Source: Vitis vinifera
Lineage: Eukaryota; Streptophyta; Magnoliopsida; Vitales; Vitaceae
Length of the DNA: 64,000 nucleotides
Assembly (NCBI RefSeq): GCF_030704535.1
Contig: NC_081808.1
Coordinates: 21,641,501-21,705,500, forward strand
Direction: 5' to 3'
Every line of letters starts with the position of its first letter. Positions within the stretch are counted from its first letter, which is position 1. The notes under the pieces are model-generated. The model saw only the letters and a program-made list of their open reading frames with translations. It was not told where the DNA came from and searched no databases. Positions 15,001 to 24,302 of this stretch are shown one piece after another. The position numbers and the translations under genes were made by a program.

Positions 15001-16912
15001 GTTTAAAGATTAATGGAGCAGACAGGATGCCATGTATGATTAGGATGATATTCTCCCTGTGGAACTGCTTACGGAACTGCTTGAGACATAGGATTCCTGA
15101 ATAGGCATTGCAATTTTATTTTATTTTTCTATCTGTACAAGATTTTTGAAAAGTCTGCATGTTCATTCTCAAAGAATTCAGTTGGGCCTTGAACATATAT
15201 GCTCATCTTTTTATCATTTTGAAATCAGATGTTCTCATCAAAAGTGGTTTTACTTACTTGAATAACTACTTTCTTTCAGGTTTATCATTAATTGTTGATC
15301 AATAAGTTTTTTCTAGGTAAAAATAATTGTATTTTTTTTCTAATGCTGTGTTTAACCTCATTCAGGTTCGGGGAAATTATTATATGAGCATCGACCTGCT
15401 AGGGGATGGTGCACAGTGGCGTAGAACAACTGGCCAGGAAATTTACTCACCGCTTCTCTTAGCTTTTACACATGAGGTATGGTGTAATTCTGCTCACAGA
15501 TTTTATCAGTCCTCATGGTCCTTGATTTAATTAAAAATTGATTTTACAGAAGTTGGAGACCTGGACAGCTTCTCACTTGACAAAGGGAACAGTAATGGAA
15601 CCCAATTACAGTTTACCTCTTAATGTTGCTGTGATTACTCTTCAGGTGATTGTCTTAAATCATGGTTGAATGGACTCTCCCTCTCTTTCTCTCTCTCTGA
15701 CTTTCTGTTTTGTAGGAGTTGGATGATGGCAGCGTTCTCCTCCGTCTGGCACATTTATATGAGGTGTGCTTCATGCTCTTACTTACCTGCTAATGAAACA
15801 AATAAGTCATTCCATCCTAACTACCTTTAGCTGCTGCATGAAGCCTTCTTCTCTCTCTCTCTCTCTCTGTCCCTCTTCTCTATTGCTTATTCTGTTGGAG
15901 GCATCCTCAACCCACATTACATTTGGTTCTCTTTTCAACATGTTGATGACATAAGTCAAAGATGAGGATTATACTGGAGATGATAACAATAGTTCCTGCT
16001 GGATTCTTCTCCAATTAGCTCTGGAATAAAAAACAAAGACACAAAGTGGATAAAAGTCCACTTTGAAAAACTGATAAATCATTGACCTGTTGTTACAACT
16101 CAAAAACCAGAACTAAAAATTGATGATGGAATTTTGTCCCACATAGTTAAATATATAGGATAACTCTACTTCACTTATCCACTTATTTCATACTATGACA
16201 TGTTGTTAGGCTGGAGAAGATGCTAAATATTCAACATTGGCAAAGGTTGAACTCCAGAAGATGTTTAGAGGAAAAAAGGTACGTGCAGCTTCTTACATTC
16301 GTTTCATTTTTTCCCTCCTCATCTTGGTTGTCCAATATACACATTTGTGCAATGAATTGACCATAATAAATCCATTTAAAATTTGTGCTTATGTTGAGGA
16401 TGTGTCCTTTTAAGACTTTATGCCTCCAAAACTCCAAAGCAGAGATCTTTTAAGGATCCCAATAGGAAGATATATATCATATCTTTTATGGAGTTTTAAG
16501 AGGAAAAGAAGTAGAATTCTTTTTTCAAGAATCCAGAGGAATTGCAACAATTCATTGGTGTGAGACAGTAGTAATGGCTCTAAAGCATGTGTACTTCTCC
16601 ATGTTATCCAAAGAATTGTTCTTGTGTTCCTCTGTGGAATGAAAATATACGGATATCCAGGCAGCATACAAGAGTCGTAAAACAACGATAATGATGGTGA
16701 TATTGCTTTCTATGTTCTTGCAGATAAAGGAGATAAGGGAAACGAACTTGTCAACTAACCAAGAGAAGTCTGAGATGAAGACTCTGAAGTGGAAAGTTGA
16801 AGGTGACAATGGAGATGAAATTGCCCCTCTTAGAGGTGGCCCTGTTGATAATTCAACTCTTGTTGTAGAGCTTGGTCCAATGGAGATCCGCACCTTCTTG
16901 TTAGAATTTTAA
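1..16912 (+). CDS. alpha-mannosidase (GH38), lysosomal/vacuolar type, 5' end outside window
   Basis: Hydrolyses alpha-linked mannose from N-glycans, in the vacuole or cell wall space for this family. Twenty-nine exons read in one continuous frame: 1-107, 198-281, 575-663, 764-938, 1156-1275, 1363-1446, 1533-1604, 1735-1848, 2698-2798, 2911-3004, 3354-3521, 3644-3730, 4344-4409, 4497-4553, 4705-4924, 5187-5323, 11311-11376, 11475-11534, 11757-11828, 12475-12522, 12629-12748, 13724-13789, 13953-14065, 14174-14258, 15366-15476, 15550-15645, 15716-15763, 16210-16278, 16724-16912. Frame starts at base 3. GH38 marks seen: HSHDDVGW (zinc His/Asp) in the first exon, QIDPFGHS with the nucleophile Asp in the fourth, and QHHDAVTGT with a zinc His at 3354-3521. 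The signal peptide and first exons are missing on the left. The intron 5324-11310 holds a whole copia element; no exon appears damaged. Exon borders were read by eye and may be off by a codon in places. Confidence 0.95.
2239..2545 (+). repeat. imperfect direct repeat in mannosidase intron
   Basis: Two related stretches start near 2239 and near 2447. Each has a form of CCTRGGAAAAGTGGC, then TTTAAAAGC, then a (T)GTGGC-like block and ATTATCTT. They lie about 210 bases apart in the intron 1849-2697. This is probably an old local duplication; it has no coding potential. Confidence 0.5.
3975..4193. repeat. decayed hAT-like non-autonomous element
   Basis: The right end reads TTCCGCCCCTGAC, which in reverse complement is the CAGGGGCGGA-type end of many plant hAT elements. 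The left end has a damaged partner (TTCAGGTAGGGCTCAGAGG) followed by GGCCCCCCAAAA. It sits in the intron between exons 3644-3730 and 4344-4409. No clear target duplication was found. Confidence 0.5.
5962..5966 (+). repeat. target site duplication of copia element, left copy
   Basis: TGATC directly before the 5' LTR; the same five bases follow the 3' LTR at 11048-11052. This fixes both insertion borders. Confidence 0.93.
5967..6132 (+). repeat. 5' LTR of copia element
   Basis: 166 bases, TG...CA ends, with a TA-rich stretch and a CT-rich tail. It differs from the 3' LTR by three substitutions and no length change. The LTR is very short for a 5-kb element. Confidence 0.95.
6133..6145 (+). other. 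primer binding site (initiator Met tRNA)
   Basis: TGGTATCAGAGCC begins immediately after the LTR. This is the standard plant copia primer site complementary to the 3' end of initiator methionine tRNA. Confidence 0.93.
6146..6833 (+). other. copia untranslated leader with 13-bp tandem repeat
   Basis: About 690 bases between primer site and the gag start, GC-richer than the host intron. At 6292-6342 a 13-base unit AAATTTTCCGGCG occurs four times, the last copies imperfect. Short overlapping reading frames on both strands here have no recognisable domain and look like chance. Confidence 0.7.
6834..10874 (+). pseudogene. copia gag-pol polyprotein, one premature stop
   Basis: A single frame of 1347 codons, interrupted only by TGA at 8430-8432. 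The first ATG in frame is 6834. Visible in order: copia-type gag; a CX2CX4HX4C zinc knuckle ([14 protein letters not shown]); protease with DSGA; GAG-pre-integrase with a His/Cys zinc pattern; integrase core with HTDVWG, RSDN and a Glu in NGVAERKN; reverse transcriptase with YVDD; RNase H with TDADW, an SSAE.EY motif and DNQAA. The stop falls inside the integrase core, between its first and second catalytic Asp, so integrase, RT and RNase H would be lost unless read through. Without the stop it would be a normal-length copia polyprotein of about 1345 residues. Confidence 0.93.
10873..10881 (+). other. polypurine tract of copia element
   Basis: GAGGGGGAG lies directly before the 3' LTR and overlaps the TGA stop of the polyprotein. 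It primes plus-strand synthesis in this element type. Confidence 0.88.
10882..11047 (+). repeat. 3' LTR of copia element
   Basis: 166 bases, 163 identical to the 5' LTR by hand alignment. It is followed by the right TGATC target duplication at 11048-11052. Confidence 0.95.
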
Positions 16913-17235
16913 GGAGTTTTCCTTTTTGATGTAATCTTCATTTGAGTTGGGACTGAACTGTTAAATAACCCATGGAGGTCCTTCATACCTTAATTGTATG
17001 TAAGTGACTGTAGTCCATAGAACCACTGCCTTCCATGCTAGGATTATTTCACCTATTTTTCTCTATCTTCCCACCATGCATCCTGCACTGTAACTGTGAT
17101 CTTCCTTCATCAGTTAGTGGAAGAAGTTTAGATGCCATACTTATGGCCAGTTTCTCTTAACTATGTAACATATTTTAAAATTGTGAGTTATTGAGTTATT
17201 AAGTTTAAAGTAGACAATATCTACATTAGAGTGAG
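16913..17235 (+). other. mannosidase 3' flank
   Basis: Probable 3' UTR and downstream DNA of the mannosidase gene. No reading frame, no clear AATAAA signal and no repeat stand out. Confidence 0.5.
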
Positions 17236-17239
17236 TAGT

Positions 17240-17960
17240 TAAACCCAATGATGAAAATATCGGTAATCACGGATATATCGATATTTCGATTTTATGGATA
17301 CCTCGGATACATCAGAGATATATTGATGGATATTTTGACATAAAATATTGATGAATCTAAAATTGATCAAAACTTAATAGAAGTGTAAGGAAAAATTTTT
17401 TGAAATAAAATTAGAAGTATAATAAACATTTTTAAGTTGTCTTGTTCAAGAAATTTATATATGTATGATATAATTTATCATATTTAATAATAATATTATA
17501 CGCGTCAATGAAAATGTGAAATTTATGAGTCTATATTTATTATTAAATTACATCAAATATTATTCGATAATAATATTGTGATATTTGATTATAATATGTC
17601 TAATTTAAAAACATATTTAATACTAAAATTATGATCTATTTAATTCAATTATATTAAATGATATAAAATAAAATGATGATATATGTATAATTTTTTAATA
17701 TTTAATTAATATATTAATGATATTAAAAACACTATAAAGAAAATTATTATGATAATTTTTATATTTTTTGTAATCAATTAAATAAATTTATTTCATTTAA
17801 TTATAAAATAATTAGAATTAATTTGCTCTTTAAAATATTTATTTTATATGATGAGTTTTAGTCTATATATTTGGTGCAATATATTCAACAAGGTGTAAGC
17901 TTGCCCGACTCAACTTCATGGTGAACCTTTTGTTTGGGGTTAAATCCGTAATCAGTGTTT
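17240..17960. repeat. AT-rich decayed repeat with ATATCG motifs
   Basis: It starts with several TATCG/CGATATTTC motifs (17256-17330) and ends with GTTTCGATATTTCT near 17960. The middle is almost pure A/T with no coding signal. Similar ATATCG phrases recur near 62 kb and 63.7 kb, so it is probably one member of a dispersed family. Confidence 0.4.
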
Positions 17961-19470
17961 CGATATTTCTATCTAGGTGTCTTGTGAAAAAATAAATAAA
18001 GAATAGATTATATATATATATATATATATTATTTTAAACTCATTTAACTTATTTATATAAAGATTAAATAATTTAAAATTGTATAAACTTATAATTAATT
18101 TTAATCATATTCTATTTTCTTTGATATTTTCCATTACACAATTAAACATAAGAAAAGTCATTTTTTTTAGTCTTTTTTGTCCTTAATACTTTTCAAGAAC
18201 TAAATATTACTAACCAAACTAGGCATAAAATTGAAAGAACAAAAAATAAGAAATTTTTAATGTGGTTCATAAATCAATGGGTAAGTTCTCGCTCTCCTTA
18301 ATTTTGGCCGCACATGGAAAAAAGAAAAAAAAAACTTTAAATCATAAAATGGTTAATTATACGATGAGGATAAACTCATCGTTCATCAAAAATAAAAAAT
18401 AAAAACTAGGGAACACTACCCCTCCAACCTTGCAAATTGATTGCCCAACTCGATTCCCATGAATTTAACGAAGAGTTCAACCCTCGACATCCTCTACAAA
18501 TTGCAATAAAATTGATTCGGACTTCATAATCTAATATACATAACCTATATATGTATAAGATGCCCTAATCATATAGATAAAAAAGGGTATGAGACCATTA
18601 AACTCATAGTAGACAATATTAACAATGAAGCTTTGGAGGAATCAAAACCACATCTCTCTATATTGCAATTTTGTGATTGACTTTTGTCTTTCTTAGTGAC
18701 TTACCCAAATAGGGTGATTCTCTTGTTGCATGCACAACAAAATGAAATTTAAAGTCTAAAAAGGGGGACCAACTTCTCCAAATTTTTAGTCACATATGGC
18801 ACTAGGACATGTGAATATATCCCAATTGCTTTAAGAGTGCATTTGGGAGTGATTCTAGAAAAAGTTTTTACCATTTCTAATACCCGAATGATGAAAATTT
18901 TCAAGTATTAAAAATATTAAAAATGGTTCTTAGAATCAATACTAAACATGCTTTTCTTTTACTTGAATTGATTACCAATGTTTATTTGATATAAAATATT
19001 TTAAGATACTTATATTGAAAAGAAAATGTATTCAAATGTGATTAAATCTTCTTTGCCTAAAATCTTAGGATTTGTTTAGGAATTATTTTTTAGAATAAAA
19101 AAAATAGAAAACACATTTGATAACCAACAACAGTTTTCTATTTTTAATTTTTAAGAACATAAAATTGAGTATTTTTAGATAACATATTTCAATTATTTTA
19201 TATTATTTTTATTTGTTTTTTAAAGGCTATTTTAAGAAATAATTATACAAATATATAAAATGATTAAAAATAAAATACTAGTTATAAAAATTATTTTTAA
19301 AACATATTTAAAAATATTAAAAATATTTTAGATTTCTAAAAAGATTTTTGTTTTACAAAAATTAGAGAACAATTTTTAAAAATGATTTTTAGAATTGTTT
19401 TCAAAAACAGTAATCTTTACTAATATCTCTGTCTCTTTTCTAAAATTTCAAAACAAATAGTTGGATATGG
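17961..19470. other. AT-rich intergenic DNA with small repeat remnants
   Basis: No gene seen. It contains a TA run near 18010-18029. A short inverted-repeat unit at about 18837-18953 has ends GTGCATTTGGGAGTGATTCTAGAA and a matching reverse complement TTCTTAGAATCAATACTAAACATGC. A region at 19066-19415 rich in AATTRTTTTYAAA resembles the MITE at 51127-51502. Confidence 0.45.
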
Positions 19471-19548
19471 CGGGAATTCTCCAACGCTTCTACAACCGTG
19501 AATTTTCCAACGAGCGAGGGCATTTACGTCATGAAAATTAAATCATTT

Positions 19549-19568
19549 TGTACCGAACGCTGCGCGGG
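19549..19568 (+). promoter_or_regulatory. duplicated promoter block, copy A
   Basis: TGTACCGAACGCTGCGCGGG is identical to bases 26816-26835, upstream of the intact ERD7-like gene. The flanking GCGAGGGCAT block about 20-30 bases upstream is also shared. It marks the promoter part of the duplicated segment. It may be a regulatory site, but that is inference. Confidence 0.5.
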
Positions 19569-19644
19569 AGGTTCACCAGACGTTAACGGTAGGATCAACA
19601 CTTTGCTTCTTTTTTATTTTTATTTTTATTTTTCCGTTTTCTTT

Positions 19645-19980
19645 TCAAAAGCCCTAAGAAATCAGTTTCTTCTCATACCCTGATTCTGCATCCTCCTCTT
19701 CTTTCGCTTCCATGAGAGGTCATTCCCCTTCCAAAAACCCACTTCTCATCTCCCTTCTGCCCTTCCGTTGGCGAAACGAGACAGGTTCGGGATCGGTTCT
19801 TTTCTCTTCCAGATGAGCTTGAGATTTTGCCGAAGAATTATGGTTGGACGAACGGTGCAGGCGAATAATTTGGATGGAATTTTGCAACATTTTAGTGCAG
19901 AAGATGGATGGCAAAGCGCTTGTGGCGTGGACAGGTGGAAGTGAGGAATGAGTTTTTGAACAAGAAGATAGAGGTAAATG
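19645..19980 (+). pseudogene. broken 5' remnant of ERD7-like gene
   Basis: This follows the duplicated promoter block and aligns in pieces to the first exon of the intact gene at 26935-27812. Matching pieces include GGATGGAATTTTG followed by a CATT..AG.GCAG stretch, GAATTATGGTT, and a GTGGA.AGGT....GGAATGAGTTTTTGAA stretch near the right end. Large parts are deleted, there is no open frame, and similarity stops near 19980. This is the 5' half left behind by the segment duplication. Confidence 0.75.
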
Positions 19981-20134
19981 ACCCCACTGCAAGTGTATAG
20001 CCTATCACTCACTATGAAATTCCTTTTCCTCTGTTTCAACACGAATGGAATTTTATTAAAGAAGTTTCCATATGGAATACTTAGAAACCTAAACCTGGTA
20101 GCTAAAATCAACCAAAACTTACAATCAGTTGATT

Positions 20135-20415
20135 TTGCTTTGATACTAAGTTAATGTAAGATAACAAAATCTATTCTTTTGAGAGAGAGGGAATATAAGA
20201 AACAAGGAAATTTAGGTAGAAGAGAAAACGAAAATATGTGAGAAAAGAATAGAAATTAGGTTAAGAATATAGAAAAGTAGGATGAGAAAGAAAAATAATT
20301 AATTTTTAGAATAATTCTGATTCCTGAGAATAATCTTTATTCCTTTGATGTATTTAACCCTGTTTATAAGCAATTCTATAAGTCTAAATAAAGTAAAATA
20401 CTAAAGCTAATAGTA
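20135..20415 (-). repeat. probable LTR fragment in reverse orientation
   Basis: At about 20145 the plus strand reads GCTTTGATACTAAGTT, close to the reverse complement of a plant Met-tRNA primer site (GGCTCTGATACCA). An AG-rich, LTR-like stretch follows to about 20415. This fits a leftover LTR plus primer site on the minus strand. No second LTR was found. Confidence 0.4.
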
Positions 20416-20420
20416 AGAAA

Positions 20421-20545
20421 ACCAAGGTTCAAAGTATCAGACCGAGCCTAGTACAGCTTAGCCGTGGCTGCAATGAGTCAATACCTGAGTTGCCTTTTTG
20501 CATGATTTAGTAGTGATTCTTGTAACTTAGCTTGCTTGATTAGAC
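20421..20545. repeat. end fragment of dispersed repeat
   Basis: Begins CAAGGTTCAAAGTATCAGAC, close to the left end of the intronic insertion at 50875 (CAAGGTTGAAAGTATCGACC). Only a short piece is present. Confidence 0.4.
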
Positions 20546-20611
20546 TGATTTTCCTTAGTAATTCCAAGTTAAACACCACAACTTAAATTCAATGCAACTA
20601 AAAAAAGAGAA

Positions 20612-20635
20612 GGGGGGGGGGGGGGGGGGGGGGGG
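20612..20635 (+). repeat. poly-G run (24 G)
   Basis: Twenty-four uninterrupted G residues, in the debris between the two duplicate segments. It could form a G-quadruplex; its true length is easily miscalled. Confidence 0.8.
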
Positions 20636-20794
20636 TTGGTTTGGGAAGGCATCCTTGAATTTCTCAGAGACTTCATGCAACAATGAAAAAAAAAATTTGT
20701 TGTACCTATTATTAGGAACAAGAAACTTCAAGCTTTTAACTCATCATTTTTTCCTCAAGAAGACCAGCATAAGGCTTGACCATGAAAGTGTTGT

Positions 20795-21365
20795 TTGACT
20801 CTGCCATTTCTAGGTTCAATCTTAAGACTAAGCCCCATTCTTGCTTTTAAAGTAGTTGTCAATAAAAATTCTTTATCTATTAAAGAGAAGTGTCTAGTTC
20901 CATTTAAGTTAGGATGTTATTCAAAAGAAATTTATTGTGATGTCTTACCCATGAATGTGGCCCATATCTTGTTAGATGGTATTTTAATTCAAGATGGTAA
21001 TCTTGTAGACTACTTTGGTAAAAAAATTCAATGACTCAAAACAATGGTATTTTACATATGATAAGGAGTTTTATGCCATGGTGCAATCTCTTCATCATTG
21101 GCAATACCATTTGTTACCAAAACAGTTTATCCTTTGCTGTGACCATTAAACCCTTAAGTACCTTAATTTCCTATGTAAATTGAATGAAAGATATGTTCTG
21201 TGGGTTAAATTCCTTTAAGACTACACTTTCATTCTCAAACATCATTTTAGGACAAAAAATGAGGTTGTCGATGCCCTTAGCTATTAGAAGTCAATTCACC
21301 AATTCTCTTTCACAAATGTCCCATAGCAAAACGACATTGTCAAACAAAAAAAAAATTGACACCTA
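20795..21365 (+). pseudogene. Ty3/gypsy pol fragment, internally deleted
   Basis: One frame from 20795 to 21034 contains KEIYCDVLPMNVAHILL, typical of the region just after the gypsy protease. It then runs straight into an RNase H start (DYFGKKIQ). After a stop, the following bases translate to a degraded gypsy RNase H with motifs like YDKEFYAMV and EVVDAL, with further stops. The reverse transcriptase is missing, so a large internal deletion is implied. Confidence 0.7.
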
Positions 21366-21415
21366 TTAGAAGTCACTCAGGCCTTATTGTTGCAGAAAAA
21401 TATTCCTAAGTCGCA

Positions 21416-23698
21416 TTAGAGAGAAAGAGTTTTGATTGCTTCCCACTTAATAAATTGACTTCCCTCTAGGGTCTTGGGTCACAGAAGTCTAATGGTTATT
21501 TTCTCTTAGTTTTTTCCTAAATTTCATGGATTTTTCAAACAACCTCCTAAAGTGTTTAGTTGTGTGCCCTTTGTTCATATCCATGCTCGATACCACAACA
21601 AACTTGATCCACATGCTTTTAAATGTGTTTTTGTTGGGTATTTAGCAACAAAAAAAGGATAAAAATGCTATCACCAGGCTATATGAAAATTTTTCACCTC
21701 TATGGATGTTACATTTATGGAACAAGAGTCCTTTTTCCCTAGTCCTTATCATCAAGGGGGACTTTGATGGAAGATAAGGAAGATCTATCATTCCTTAACC
21801 CATCTATTATTTCTCCTTCCAGCACTATTGACATCATCAACTCCCAACCAACCAACTTTTACCCATCGATTCCTTCCACGTCAAAGTCCAATGGTGATAC
21901 TCAAGAGAAAGTCAGTCCTTTAATCACCTTATTACTACAAGTTTACTAAAGGCGGAAGCTACCCATACCTGAACCTATGCAAGTCTAAGAATCCGATCCT
22001 ATAACAGGTATTGAAACTTCAACCTTACCTTTATTGTCATCATCTATTCCATCTGTGGTTGTTTATGATTTACACTTACCTATTTCCCTTAGGAAAGGAA
22101 CTAGAAAGTGTACCTAACATCCCATCTCTAATTTTATTTCATTCAATAATGGTCGTCGTCACACTAAGTCTTCCTCACACAACTAAATCCCATTGAAATC
22201 CCACAAACAGTCTAAAAGGCTCATAGGGATGAGAATTGGAGAAACGCCACGAGTGAGTAGATGAAAGTTTTGGAGAAAAAAAAAACATTGGGAGATTGTG
22301 GAACTTCCTTAAGGAAAGAAACTAATGGGGTGTAAATGGGTGTTTACTATAAAATATAGAGCTTATAGGACTTTAGAAAGGTATAAGGCTAGATTGGTTG
22401 TCAAGGGCTGTACCCAAACCTATGGAGTGGATTACCGGTAGACTTTTGCACTAGTGGCAAAGATAAATACTGTTAGAATTTTATTGTTATTAGAAACTAA
22501 CCATGATTGGACGTTACAACAATTTGATATTAGAAATGATTTTTACATGGTGATTTATAGGAGGAGGTGTATATGGATACTCTACCAGGGTTTAATAAAA
22601 GGTTTACAACTAACCGTGTGTGCGAGCTCAAGAAGGGATTGTATGGACTTAAACAATCTCCTAGAGCTTGGTTTAGAAGGTTCACCAAGGCCATGATAGA
22701 GATGGAGTTTCAGCAGAATTAGGGAGATTGCACTCTCTTTATCAAATTCTACCCTTTTTATGATTGTCAAGGGTGATGATTTGGAGGAAGTAAAACAACT
22801 TAAACAATGGTTTAACAGGGATTTTGAGATAAAAGAGTTAGGAAAATTACAGTATTTTCTAGGAATTGAAGTTGCTTACTCAAGAAATGGTAATTTTGTG
22901 TCACAACAAAAGTAAACTCTTGATCTTCTTAAAGAAACAAGGATGCTAGAATGCAAGCTAAGTGAAACTCCAATTGAACAAAATCATAGGCTAGGTGATT
23001 CACTTGAATCTGTAGTAGCGGATCAAGGCTAGTATCAACATTTAGTTAGGAAGTTAATCTACTTGTTACATACCTTATCAAGCACTTGTGAGTGTAGTGA
23101 GCCAATTCATGCACTCTCTTAGGGAAACACGTTTAAAAACATTATAGAGAGTTCTCTGCTATCTGAAGGCTACCCCAAGAAATGGAATTTTGTTTAAGAA
23201 GAACGAAGAACCAAACTTGGAAGCCTTATATAGATGTGGATTGGGCAAGATCAATGACAAATCGAAGTTCAACATTAGGCTATTATAACTTTTTGGGTGG
23301 AAATCTAGTTACTTAAAAAAATAAGTAGTTGTTGGCATGTTGCTAGATAGAGTGCAGAGGTAGAATTTAGAGCAATAACACAGGGAATTTGTGAAGTGCT
23401 TTGGTTAACAGTTATTCTTGATGATCTTGGAATAAGATCAGAATGATCAATGAAGTTATATTGTGATAATAAGATAGCCATCGACATTGCTCATAATTTG
23501 ATTCAATATGACCATACTAAACATATGGAGATTGATAGACATTTCATAAAAGAGAAACTGGATCGTGGGTTGATTTGCATTCCATATGCTTCAATGAATG
23601 GGCAACTTGATGATATCCTAACCAAGAAACTAACTAATCACTCATTTCAAGCAATCACTAACAAGGTAGGAATAGATAATATCTATACCCCAGATTGA
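21416..23698 (+). pseudogene. decayed Ty1/copia pol (integrase to RNase H)
   Basis: A damaged copia pol with many stops and frameshifts. Recognisable pieces: the integrase end (VLIASHLINWLPS, KCVFVGY), a connection segment, reverse transcriptase pieces ([36 protein letters not shown]), and an RNase H tail (SAEVEFRAI, CDNKIAIDIAHN, DHTKHMEIDRHF, DDILTKKL) ending TGA at 23698. The YVDD region is lost. It is unrelated in sequence detail to the copia element at 6 kb and much older. No gag, protease or 5' LTR was found. Confidence 0.8.
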
Positions 23699-23705
23699 GA
23701 GGGAA

Positions 23706-24165
23706 TGTTGGGAAGTCAAAACAATCCAAAATTAGGAATGATTTGTACATTTTGTATTTAATTTAGGCTAATTGTGATTGTTTTTTTCTTTACTGTAAAT
23801 CTAACCAATCTGATCCTGAATTTTGTGATTGCACAGCTAGGTAATTATTTTCTTTTTAGTGTAAAGGAGACCTATATATATATCTATTCTGTTGGAAAGT
23901 CAAAACAATCCAAAATTACAAATGATTTGTATATTTTTTATTTAATTTAGGCTAATTGTGATTTTTTTTTCTTCACTGTAAATCTAACCAATCTGATCCT
24001 GAATTTTGTGATTGTACAGCTAGGTAATTATTTTCTTTTTAGTGTAAAGGAGTCCTATATATATGTATTTATATATATATGTACTGATTCATTCATAAAT
24101 AAGATGAATTATTCTTCATTGTCATTAGTGAGATTCAAAGGATTCTTCTGAATTTTCAAGGACTC
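23706..24165 (+). repeat. 3' LTR remnant with 184-bp internal tandem repeat
   Basis: Begins TGTTGGGAAGTC just after a purine stretch (GAGAGGGAA) that follows the copia stop. A block at 23706-23889 is repeated almost exactly from 23890 to about 24067, period 184 bases. The LTR right end is uncertain. Confidence 0.7.
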
Positions 24166-24302
24166 AAGCTTAGATGACCAATAAGTTCTTTGTTTTGATA
24201 AGTAAAAGTGTTATATTAAGAAGAGGCACTAAATTAGTGGTGACCAATAAGTTTTTTGTAGATAAAATAGTTTCTTTGTCCTGATCATTTGACCTCATTC
24301 AG

